Assembly (NCBI GenBank): GCA_017849335.1
Contig: JAFIHP010000166.1
Span: 1 to 7,573, forward strand
DNA: 7,573 bases
Origin: Actinomycetales bacterium
GTDB lineage: Bacteria > Actinomycetota > Actinomycetes > S36-B12
Direction: 5' to 3'
The translations under genes and the position numbers were made by a program. Shown piece by piece: positions 1 through 5,378 of this stretch (within the stretch, counting starts at the first letter, position 1; each line of letters opens with the position of its first letter). Under the pieces are notes generated by a model, which did no database searches, was not told the DNA's origin, and was given only the letters and a program-made list of their open reading frames with translations.

Positions 1-77
1 TGCCGCTGGGGCCCGCCGTGCTCGACCTGATGGCCGGTTGGCTCCGGCGGTACCAACGCGAGGCGGGGGCCCGGTAG
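1..77 (+). CDS. C-terminal end of an upstream gene, possibly an ArsR-like regulator
   Basis: An open frame enters from the left edge (first whole codon at base 3) and ends with TAG at 75-77. Only 24 residues are visible, reading PLGPAVLDLM then AGWLRRYQREAGAR. The pattern of a leucine-rich helix followed by WLxxY resembles the last helix of many ArsR-type winged-helix regulators. An ArsR regulator directly upstream of an SRPBCC/AHSA1 gene is a common actinobacterial arrangement, so context supports the guess. The fragment is too short to assign a family from sequence alone, and a MarR/PadR-type or unrelated protein is possible. It lies 59 nt upstream of the SRPBCC gene on the same strand, so the two may be co-transcribed. 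Confidence 0.5.
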   Translation, partial: PLGPAVLDLMAGWLRRYQREAGAR

Positions 78-136
78 GGGCGCCTCGGGGGCGTCCTCGC
101 CCAGATGGGGGGCGCCGGCGCCGAGGAGGAGATCGC

Positions 137-613
137 ATGAACACCATGACCGAAGCCACGATCGAAGCCGATCCGGACGTCCCGATGATCCACATCCGTC
201 GCGACTTCGCCGCGACGCCCGCCCAGCTGATGCGCGCCCACTTGGACCCGGACCTGTACGTCCAGTGGGTCGGGCCGAACGGGTCGGACGTCCGTGTCGA
301 CTACTGGAACGCGGTGACGGGCGGATCCTGGCGCTTCGTGTCGACCGACGGCGCGTACGCCTTCCACGGGTGCTTCCACCAGGTGGCCGAGACCCGGATC
401 GTCCAGACGTTCACCTGGGAGGGCATGCCGGACGACGTGTCGCTGGAGACCCTGGAGTTCACCGAGCTCGGTGACGGCACGACGCGGCTGCACGCCCGCT
501 CGCTGTGCGATAGCTTCGAGGCGCGCGACGCGTGGCTGCGCAGCGGCATGGAGACCGGGGTCAACGAGGGCTACGCGAAGCTCGACGAGATGCTGGCCGA
601 TGTCACTGCCTGA
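137..613 (+). CDS. SRPBCC / AHSA1-family protein
   Basis: This encodes a 158-residue protein with the whole SRPBCC (START-like, Bet v1-like) domain of the AHSA1 branch, a small beta-barrel with a hydrophobic ligand cavity. Family hallmarks are RRDFAATPAQLMRAHLDP (residues 21-38), the WVGP turn (44-47), the TGGSWRF strand (61-67) and TFTWEG (91-96), followed by a C-terminal helix (about 134-154). No signal peptide or membrane segment is seen, so it should be cytosolic. The start at 137 is chosen because a strong AGGAGG lies at 124-129, 7 nt upstream; the open frame extends back to 38 but without a ribosome site. An in-frame ATG three codons later (146) is a weaker alternative. The last 14 nt overlap the next gene, implying translational coupling. 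The ligand or substrate cannot be predicted; relatives are often annotated as activators of Hsp90 ATPase-like or as polyketide cyclase-like without biochemical support. Confidence 0.9.
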   Translation: MNTMTEATIEADPDVPMIHIRRDFAATPAQLMRAHLDPDLYVQWVGPNGSDVRVDYWNAVTGGSWRFVSTDGAYAFHGCFHQVAETRIVQTFTWEGMPDDVSLETLEFTELGDGTTRLHARSLCDSFEARDAWLRSGMETGVNEGYAKLDEMLADVTA

Positions 614-1172
614 CGACACCGCCGGGCGGTACGCGGCGGTCTCGAACACGTTCACGCAGCTGGTGACCGGCACGAACGACTGGGCGGCCCCGGCCCCGGT
701 CGACGGGTGGACGGCGGCCGACGTCGTCTGGCACCTGGTCGGCTGGGTCCCGGGGGTCATGAACGACGGCGCCGGACTCGGACTCCCGTCACGCGATCCG
801 CAGGAGACCGACCCCGCGGCGGCGTGGGCGCGCTTCGACTCCGCGCTGCGATCGGCTCTGGCGCGGCCGGGCGTCCTGGCAGAGGAGTTCGCGCATCCGC
901 AGGCGGGCACGATGCCGGTCGGCGTGGCCGTCGACATGCTCGTCACGCCGGACGTGTTCCTGCACGCCTGGGACCTCGCGCAGGCGACCGGCCAGCCGCT
1001 GGTTCTGGACCCCGACTACAGCGCGTCGCTGCTGGCCGGCATGGAGGGCGTGGAAGACATGCTGCGGTCGTCCGGGCACTACGGCAGCCGGGTGGAGGTC
1101 CCCGACGACGCCGACGTCCAGACGCGCCTGGTCGCGTTCATCGGGCGCGACCCTGACTGGTCGGCACGCTAG
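600..1172 (+). CDS. TIGR03086-type metal-binding protein (maleylpyruvate isomerase N-terminal / DinB fold)
   Basis: This encodes a 190-residue helical-bundle protein. DGWTAADVVWHLVGW (residues 35-49) matches the conserved first metal-site helix (W-x3-DVVxHL) with H45. The second helix, VTPDVFLHAWDLAQATG (115-131), has the family signature D-x3-H-x-WDLA-x-ATG, with D118 and H122 at the spacing of the Glu-x3-His zinc ligands of mycothiol-dependent maleylpyruvate isomerase. Two of these ligands are His and one is Asp, so a metal site looks intact. The family is thought to be linked to mycothiol or other thiol chemistry, but the substrate of this member is unknown. The ATG at 600 overlaps the SRPBCC gene end by 14 nt and has no clear Shine-Dalgarno, which fits coupled translation. 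An upstream frame extension to 471 lies entirely inside the SRPBCC gene and is not credible. The gene stops 3 nt before the convergent DUF2200 gene. Confidence 0.88.
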   Translation: MSLPDDTAGRYAAVSNTFTQLVTGTNDWAAPAPVDGWTAADVVWHLVGWVPGVMNDGAGLGLPSRDPQETDPAAAWARFDSALRSALARPGVLAEEFAHPQAGTMPVGVAVDMLVTPDVFLHAWDLAQATGQPLVLDPDYSASLLAGMEGVEDMLRSSGHYGSRVEVPDDADVQTRLVAFIGRDPDWSAR

Positions 1173-1175
1173 CCG

Positions 1176-1520
1176 TCACGACCGCAGGACCTTCGCCATC
1201 GGCCGGCCCTTCGCCAGCTCGTCGACGAGCTTGTCCAGGTAGCGGATCTGCTGCATCAACGGATCCTCCACCTCCTCCACGCGCACGCCGCACACCGTTC
1301 CCGTGATGAGCGCAGCGTTCGGGTTCAGCGTGGCGGCGTCGAAGAAGTCCTCGAACGTCGTCCCGTCGGCCAGCGCTCGCCGGAGCGCCGGCTCGTCGTA
1401 CCCGGTGAGCCAGCAGATCACCTCGTCGAGCTCCTCGCTCGTGCGCCCCTTCCGCTCGACCTTCGCGACGTAGTGGGGGTACACCGAGGCGACGCTGGTC
1501 CCGAAGATCCGATGTGCCAT
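1176..1520 (-). CDS. DUF2200 family protein
   Basis: This encodes a 114-residue protein that matches DUF2200 along its full length. Recognisable blocks are the N-terminal SVASVYPHYVAKVERKGR (residues 9-26), ELDEVICWLTGYDE (30-43), TLNPNAALITGTVCGVRVEEVEDP (64-87, the family core) and the C-terminal IRYLDKLVDELAKGRPM (92-108). The length is normal for the family. It has no signal peptide or membrane segment and is presumably a small cytosolic protein; no biochemical function is established for the family. The ATG (1520-1518) has no Shine-Dalgarno, but a good promoter places the predicted transcript start at the ATG, so the gene is probably leaderless. It converges on the TIGR03086 gene with a 3-nt gap and diverges from the hypothetical gene at 1583. 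Confidence 0.92.
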   Translation of the reverse strand: MAHRIFGTSVASVYPHYVAKVERKGRTSEELDEVICWLTGYDEPALRRALADGTTFEDFFDAATLNPNAALITGTVCGVRVEEVEDPLMQQIRYLDKLVDELAKGRPMAKVLRS

Positions 1521-1531
1521 GCCCGCGAGCG

Positions 1532-1537
1532 TAGGGT
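1532..1537 (+). promoter_or_regulatory. Candidate -10 box for the hypothetical gene at 1583
   Basis: TAGGGT fits the actinobacterial TANNNT -10 pattern and is the only such hexamer in the right place upstream of the plus-strand gene. It would give a leader of roughly 40 nt including the AGGAGG at 1573-1578. It overlaps the opposite-strand -10 box of the DUF2200 promoter by two bases. No convincing -35 is seen, so this is tentative. Confidence 0.3.
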
Positions 1538-1550
1538 CGCGTCAGCGACC
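1535..1550. repeat. Perfect 6-bp inverted repeat in the divergent promoter region
   Basis: GGTCGC (1535-1540), a 4-nt centre GTCA, and GCGACC (1545-1550) form a perfect dyad. It lies exactly inside the spacer between the -35 and -10 boxes of the DUF2200 promoter and just downstream of the plus-strand -10 candidate. This is where an operator could influence both genes. The arms are short and G+C-rich, so a chance occurrence is possible. Confidence 0.4.
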
Positions 1551-1582
1551 GGTGCAACGAACGAGTGACCTCAGGAGGCGCG

Positions 1583-2047
1583 ATGGCGTACGTGGTGGAC
1601 TTCGTCGACGTGTCGACGGTCGGGCTGGAGTCGTCGCCCGTCGCGGACGCCCTGGCCGGGCTGCGGGCGAACGAGGCCCGGTACTTCGCGAACAAGTACG
1701 ACCACGCCTTCACCGTCGAGCCGGCCGCCGAGGCCGTGACCGTCGTCGACTGGGTCAGCCGCATCCTGAAGGACGAGCGGGACATCACGATCGCGTCGAC
1801 GCCCCTGGAGGCGACCGAGTTCCAGGTCGAGGACATCCGGTGGGCCTACGTGTTCTACGAGAGCGGCCTGTCGGTCAACGTCCTGTATCCGCTGAACGAC
1901 CCGAAGAAGCGCGCCGTCGGCTTCAAGCTCTCGCAGGGCATGGACGTGCCCGCGGAACTGGCCGACCGGTTCAAGTTCGCCCGCCAGCGGTCGAAGCTGG
2001 CCGGAGAGATCCGGGGCTCCTTCTTCGTGATCAAGGGCGAGTACTGA
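1583..2047 (+). CDS. Conserved-looking hypothetical protein, 154 residues
   Basis: I do not recognise the family. The start at 1583 is set by AGGAGG at 1573-1578, 4 nt before the ATG; an in-frame ATG at 1565 lies upstream of that ribosome site and is unlikely. The protein is soluble, acidic-to-neutral and of mixed alpha/beta character, with no signal peptide, membrane segment or cysteine. Visible features are a helix with ANEARYFANKYDHAF (residues 29-43), a beta-rich middle containing DIRWAYVFYESGLSVNVLYPL (84-104), a basic turn DPKKR (106-110), a possible helix DVPAELADRFKFARQRSKL (121-139) and a final hydrophobic strand GSFFVIKGEY (145-154). It is divergent from the DUF2200 gene and converges on the DUF664 gene 24 nt away. 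Codon use matches its neighbours, so it is a real gene rather than a frame shadow. No function is proposed. Confidence 0.8.
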   Translation: MAYVVDFVDVSTVGLESSPVADALAGLRANEARYFANKYDHAFTVEPAAEAVTVVDWVSRILKDERDITIASTPLEATEFQVEDIRWAYVFYESGLSVNVLYPLNDPKKRAVGFKLSQGMDVPAELADRFKFARQRSKLAGEIRGSFFVIKGEY

Positions 2048-2053
2048 GCGACC

Positions 2054-2069
2054 CCGGCAGCGAGGCCGG
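2054..2069. terminator. Weak hairpin between two convergent genes
   Basis: In the 24-nt gap between the convergent stop codons at 2047 and 2072, CCGGC (2054-2058) and GCCGG (2065-2069) can pair around a 6-nt loop. The stem is only 5 bp and no T-run follows on either strand. It could be a weak bidirectional terminator, but the evidence is thin. Confidence 0.2.
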
Positions 2070-2071
2070 CC

Positions 2072-2608
2072 CTACTCGCCCGTCTCGCCGTCGATCGCCT
2101 CGCGCAGGAGGTCGGCGTGCCCGTTGTGGCGGGCGTACTCCTCGATGAGGTGGCACAGCACCCAGCGCAGGGACACGTGCGCGCCGTCCTCCTCGCCGAC
2201 GGACAGCGACGAGAGGCCCTCCGGTCGCTGAAGCGCCTCGGCGACGACGCGGTCGGACACGGCGACCGACTCGTCGAGCCAGGCGAACAGCTGGTCGGGC
2301 GACTCCCCGCGCGCCGAGGTGTACGACCAGTCCGGGTCCTCGGGGTCCATGTCGCCGAGCCATGAGGGCATGACGATCCCGCCCGCGAACGTCAGGTTCA
2401 GCCAGCCCGCCTCGACGACGGCGAGGTGCTTGAGCAGGCCCGCCAAGGTGATCGACGTCGGCGGGACGGTCGTGCTGAGCTGCTCGGCGGTGAGCCCGGA
2501 GCACTTCCAGCGCAACGTGTCGCGCTGATAGTCGAGGAACGCGACGAGGGTCGTGGCCTCGTCGGCGGCGATCGGCGGAGGGGTGCGGTCCGTTGCGCGG
2601 TAGGTCAT
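2072..2608 (-). CDS. DUF664 / DinB-superfamily protein (mycothiol-transferase-like)
   Basis: This encodes a 178-residue four-helix-bundle protein of the DUF664 branch of the DinB superfamily. The N-terminal helix DEATTLVAFLDYQRDTLRWK (residues 16-35) is typical. So is ITLAGLLKHLAVVEAGWL (53-70), which carries the first metal-ligand histidine H61. The C-terminal signature is WVLCHLIEEYARHNGHADLLREAIDG (149-174), with H153, H161 and H164. All residues expected for a divalent-metal site are present. DinB-like proteins of actinobacteria include mycothiol S-transferases, so a thiol-transfer role is plausible but unproven. The start at 2608 (ATG) is preferred over an in-frame start at 2677, because that extension would run over the end of the zinc-ribbon gene and a -10-like box sits just upstream of 2608. 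It is the last of three same-strand genes, 22 nt after the zinc-ribbon gene. Confidence 0.88.
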   Translation of the reverse strand: MTYRATDRTPPPIAADEATTLVAFLDYQRDTLRWKCSGLTAEQLSTTVPPTSITLAGLLKHLAVVEAGWLNLTFAGGIVMPSWLGDMDPEDPDWSYTSARGESPDQLFAWLDESVAVSDRVVAEALQRPEGLSSLSVGEEDGAHVSLRWVLCHLIEEYARHNGHADLLREAIDGETGE

Positions 2609-2616
2609 GGGGGCCG

Positions 2617-2647
2617 AGGGTAGCCCGGTCTCAGCCCGGGGCGTCAG
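2617..2647 (-). promoter_or_regulatory. Candidate leaderless promoter of the DUF664 gene
   Basis: On the minus strand, TACCCT (2622-2617) fits the -10 pattern and ends 8 nt before the ATG at 2608. CTGACG (2647-2642) is a fair -35 match at a 19-nt spacing. No Shine-Dalgarno is visible upstream of the ATG. The -35 lies inside the 3' end of the zinc-ribbon gene, so the DUF664 gene could be transcribed independently as well as by read-through. Confidence 0.4.
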
Positions 2648-3014
2648 TGAGCCGGTACCCGCAGTAGCGGCAGACACGCGCCTCGACCGCGATGTCCTCC
2701 GCGCAGTCCGGGCATGCGCGGCGCTTCCGCCGACGGCGCCCGAACAGGCTGGTCAGGGACCAGCGCTCGTAGAAGGAACCCTCAGGGGTGTCGAGGCAGG
2801 CATCGCAGTAGCGCGCCAGCCGGGTGGCGTCCTCGTGGACCGACCCGGTCGTCTGCTCGGCGACCTGCTGCGCGAACTGGATCCCCTCGGTCAGCCGATC
2901 GCGGTCGTTGAGCATGACCGAGGGCATGATGTCGCGCCAGGCGACGCGTACGGCCTCGCCGTGCCGGCCGGCCAGCGCCAACGCTCGCGCGTGCTGCAGG
3001 GGGTCGTCGGCCAC
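2631..3014 (-). CDS. Small zinc-ribbon protein
   Basis: This encodes a 127-residue protein starting with GTG (3014-3012). Residues 1-75 form an alpha-helical, soluble region of unknown family, including a helix DRDRLTEGIQFAQQVAEQT (37-55). A basic patch RRRRKRR (93-99) links this to a C-terminal zinc ribbon with C101-x2-C104 and C115-x2-C118, in the characteristic setting CPDCAEDI...EARVCRYCGYRL. That ribbon type is common at the ends of otherwise unrelated bacterial proteins and is thought to mediate nucleic-acid or protein contacts. An additional CxxC (C70, C73) sits mid-protein and could form a second metal or redox site. The gene lies 30 nt downstream of the GH3 gene and 22 nt upstream of the DUF664 gene on the same strand. 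There is no Shine-Dalgarno, and a -10-like hexamer 6 nt upstream suggests leaderless expression. The function is not predictable. Confidence 0.8.
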   Translation of the reverse strand: MADDPLQHARALALAGRHGEAVRVAWRDIMPSVMLNDRDRLTEGIQFAQQVAEQTTGSVHEDATRLARYCDACLDTPEGSFYERWSLTSLFGRRRRKRRACPDCAEDIAVEARVCRYCGYRLTDAPG

Positions 3015-3020
3015 TGGCCA

Positions 3021-3026
3021 ACCGTA
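3021..3026 (-). promoter_or_regulatory. Candidate leaderless -10 box of the zinc-ribbon gene
   Basis: On the minus strand TACGGT (3026-3021) fits TANNNT and ends 6 nt before the GTG start at 3014, the exact geometry expected for a leaderless transcript. The only -35 resemblance is CCGACT (3052-3047) at a long 20-nt spacing, which overlaps the GH3 stop codon region. It is supported mainly by position and by the absence of a ribosome-binding site. Confidence 0.35.
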
Positions 3027-3044
3027 GTCGCGGTCGGCGTGGGC

Positions 3045-5288
3045 TCAGTCGGCGACGGTGAAGGCCGCGCGCAGAAGATCCCGCTCGCGGGACGAGCGCC
3101 CGACGAGCAGCTCGAACGCTCCGGGCTCGACCACGCGACGGGCGTCGCCGGTCACGATCGTGCAGTCGGCGGCGGCAACCTCGATCTCGACCGTGACGGA
3201 CTCGCCCGCGGCGACCGACACCTGACGCCAGGCCTTCAGCTCCTTGTCCGCCCACGTGACGCTGGTGACGACGTCCCGTATGTACGCCTGGACCGTCTCC
3301 ACGGCCGGCCGCGACCCCGTGTTCGTGAGCGTCACCTGGGCCTGCACGACGCCGTCGGGCGCGACGACCGGGTCGATCACGCTCAGGTCGCCGTACTCGA
3401 CGGTCGAGTAGGACAGCCCGTCACCGAAGACGAACTGCGGCTCCTGCGTCAGGTCGGCGTACCGGTTCCCGTGCTGCCCGCGCAGCTGGTTGTAGTAGAC
3501 CGGTTGCTGGCCGACGTGGCGGGGAACGGAGATCGGCAGCCGTCCGGTCGGCTCGATCAGGCCGAGGACGAGCTCGGCGACGGCGCGGCCCCCGCGCATG
3601 CCGGGGTTGAACGCCTGGATGATCGCGGCCGCGCGCAGTGCCGAGGCCGGAAGCGTCGACGGCTTGCCCTGGACCAGCACGACGACGACGGGAGTGCTCG
3701 TGGTGACGAGGGCGTCGAGGAGCGCGATCTGGGCTCCTTGCAGGTCGAGCGTCGCGGTCGACTTGTACTCGCCGTTGAGGGCCACCGTGTCGCCCAGCAC
3801 GACGACGGCGAGGTCGGCGGCGCTCGCCGCCGCGACCGCTGCGGCGAGCATCTCGGCGTCGACCGGGGCAGGGGAGAACACCGGACGTCGGATCTCCCCG
3901 TCCGGGAAGAACGCGCCCTCCGGATCCGGGACCAGCACCTGGATGTCCGCGCCACGTGCGGTCGTGACGGTCCAGCCCGCGGGCACCACGGCCCGGAACC
4001 CGTCGAGGACGGTCTCGACCAGCTCACGCGGCTGACCGTCGGGCATCCAGTCCGCCTGGCCCGAGGAGCCCGCCCAGTCGCCGAGCATCACGTCCGGGTC
4101 GTCCGCGTTCGGGCCGATGACCGCGACCGTCGCGGTGGGATGGCCGCCGAACGGCAGCGTGCCGTCGTTGGTCAGCAGCACCAGGGACCGGCGGGCGATC
4201 TCCAGGTTGAGCGCCGCGTGGTCGGCGCTTCCGATGACCACGGCCTGCCGCGCCGGGTCCGGCGCGCGCGGGTCCTCGAACAGCCCGAGCTCGAACTTCA
4301 GGCGCAGGATGCGCCGGACGGCGGCATCGACGTCGCGCTCGTCGAGCATTCCCCGTCCGACCGCCTCCTGCGCTGCCTCGAAGAACTGCGGGGTCGTCAT
4401 GACGAGGTCGTTGCCCGCGCGGACAGCCACGGCGGCGGCCTCGACGTAGTCCGCGCACACGCGCTGCTCGTAGACCATCCGGCCGACGTTGTCCCAGTCG
4501 GTGATCAGCGTCCCGGTGAAGCCCCAGTCGCGCTTGAGGACGTCGCCCAGCAGCCAGGCGTTCGCCGTGATCGGCGTGCCGTCCATCGACTGGTAGCCGA
4601 GCATGAACGTCCGGCAGCCCTCGCGCGCGGCCCGCTCGAACGGCGGCAGGAACCACGAGACGAGCTTGCGCCGGCTGATGTCGGCCTCGCTCGCGTCACG
4701 ACCGCCTTGGGTCTCGGAGTACCCGGCGAAGTGCTTCGCGCAGGCCAGGATCGCGGTCGGGTCGGTCAGGCCTGCGCCCTGGTAGCCGCGCACCATCGCC
4801 ATGCCGAGCTCGCCGATGAGTACCGGGTCCTCGCCGAACGTCTCGTCGACCCGGCCCCAGCGCAGGTCCCGCGCGATGCACAGCACGGGGGAGAAGGTCC
4901 AGTGGACGCCCGTGGAGGCGACCTCGACCGCTGTCGCGCGGGCGACGCGTTCGACCAGGTCTGCGTCCCACGAGCAGGCCATGGCGAGCTGGGTCGGGAA
5001 GATCGTCGCGCCGGGCCAGAAGGAGTGTCCGTGGATGCAGTCGTCGGCCGTCAGCAGAGGGATCCCCAGGCGGGTCCCGGCGGAGAGCTCGATGGCCCGG
5101 TGCATCCGCTCGGGCGACGTGTGCAGGACCGAGCCCACGAGCTTCTGCGTGACGATGTCCTCCAGGTCGCCGCGGGCGTCGAGCTGGAGCATCTGGCCGA
5201 CCTTCTCGGCGAGCGTCATCCGATCGAGCAGATCGTCGATGCGCTCCTCGACGGGCAGCGCCGGGTCGCGGTACGCGGGCGTCGTCAT
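3045..5288 (-). CDS. Glycoside hydrolase family 3 beta-glucosidase-type enzyme
   Basis: This encodes a complete 747-residue retaining glycosidase with the usual GH3 three-part layout. The TIM-barrel domain spans about residues 15-335, the alpha/beta sandwich about 365-590 and the C-terminal fibronectin-III-like domain about 640-735. Barrel motifs include the substrate-pocket DDCIHGHSFWPGATIFP (82-98), DLRWGRVDETFGEDP (141-155), the conserved AKHFAGY (184-190, K185/H186) and the nucleophile motif LITDWDN (261-267) with D264. The best acid/base candidate is E507 in ALNGEYKSTATLDL (503-516). The Fn3-like part starts after QFVFGDGLSYSTVEYGDL (618-635). There is no signal peptide, so the enzyme is probably cytosolic and would hydrolyse imported oligosaccharides or glycosides; the exact substrate is not predictable. 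The start at 5288 follows an AGGA (5299-5296) at 7 nt. It is the first gene of a possible three-gene minus-strand run; no transporter or LacI regulator gene is adjacent. Confidence 0.95.
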   Translation of the reverse strand: MTTPAYRDPALPVEERIDDLLDRMTLAEKVGQMLQLDARGDLEDIVTQKLVGSVLHTSPERMHRAIELSAGTRLGIPLLTADDCIHGHSFWPGATIFPTQLAMACSWDADLVERVARATAVEVASTGVHWTFSPVLCIARDLRWGRVDETFGEDPVLIGELGMAMVRGYQGAGLTDPTAILACAKHFAGYSETQGGRDASEADISRRKLVSWFLPPFERAAREGCRTFMLGYQSMDGTPITANAWLLGDVLKRDWGFTGTLITDWDNVGRMVYEQRVCADYVEAAAVAVRAGNDLVMTTPQFFEAAQEAVGRGMLDERDVDAAVRRILRLKFELGLFEDPRAPDPARQAVVIGSADHAALNLEIARRSLVLLTNDGTLPFGGHPTATVAVIGPNADDPDVMLGDWAGSSGQADWMPDGQPRELVETVLDGFRAVVPAGWTVTTARGADIQVLVPDPEGAFFPDGEIRRPVFSPAPVDAEMLAAAVAAASAADLAVVVLGDTVALNGEYKSTATLDLQGAQIALLDALVTTSTPVVVVLVQGKPSTLPASALRAAAIIQAFNPGMRGGRAVAELVLGLIEPTGRLPISVPRHVGQQPVYYNQLRGQHGNRYADLTQEPQFVFGDGLSYSTVEYGDLSVIDPVVAPDGVVQAQVTLTNTGSRPAVETVQAYIRDVVTSVTWADKELKAWRQVSVAAGESVTVEIEVAAADCTIVTGDARRVVEPGAFELLVGRSSRERDLLRAAFTVAD

Positions 5289-5330
5289 GCGCTCATCCTG
5301 CCGCGATCGTCGGCCGGTGGCACGGGACGA

Positions 5331-5365
5331 CGAAGGCCACCACCGCGGTGCGGTGGTGGCCTTCG
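5331..5365 (-). terminator. Strong hairpin terminator after cspA
   Basis: CGAAGGCCACCACCG (5331-5345) and CGGTGGTGGCCTTCG (5351-5365) are perfect reverse complements, giving a 15-bp stem with a 5-nt loop. The hairpin begins 13 nt beyond the cspA stop codon on the minus strand and separates cspA from the GH3 gene. No T-run follows on the minus strand, which is common for high-G+C actinobacterial terminators but leaves termination efficiency open. The stem could equally be a 3'-end stabiliser for cspA mRNA. Confidence 0.75.
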
Positions 5366-5378
5366 GCTGGTGCGGGTG

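Larger units (their letters stand above)
1528..1557 (-). promoter_or_regulatory. Leaderless sigma-70-type promoter of the DUF2200 gene
   Basis: Read on the minus strand, a -35 box TTGCAC (1557-1552) is followed by an 18-nt spacer and a -10 box TACGCT (1533-1528). Seven nt later comes the ATG of the DUF2200 gene at 1520. That geometry puts the +1 at the A of ATG or within one base of it, as in actinobacterial leaderless genes. It also explains why no ribosome-binding site is visible. The hexamers are seen directly; promoter activity is inferred. Confidence 0.6.

Noticed and set aside
38..136. N-terminal extension of the SRPBCC gene to the ATG at 38
   Set aside because: The extra residues are Gly/Arg/Pro low complexity, overlap the upstream gene in another frame, and have no ribosome site, whereas AGGAGG sits correctly before 137.
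471..599. N-terminal extension of the TIGR03086 gene
   Set aside because: It lies wholly inside the SRPBCC coding region in another frame and encodes a Cys/Arg/Ala-rich shadow; family homology begins after 600.
1138..1836. A 232-codon minus-strand frame covering the DUF2200 gene and part of the hypothetical gene
   Set aside because: It crosses two well-supported genes in a wrong frame and has no recognisable domain.
2609..2677. N-terminal extension of the DUF664 gene to 2677
   Set aside because: It would overlap the zinc-ribbon gene by 47 nt with no ribosome site; the leaderless -10 at 2622-2617 supports the start at 2608.
5289..5330. A TGCC...GGCA inverted pair upstream of the GH3 gene as a LacI-type operator
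   Set aside because: The arms are only 4 bp and the centre does not resemble LacI-family operators such as the CebR site; it is not distinguishable from chance in this composition.
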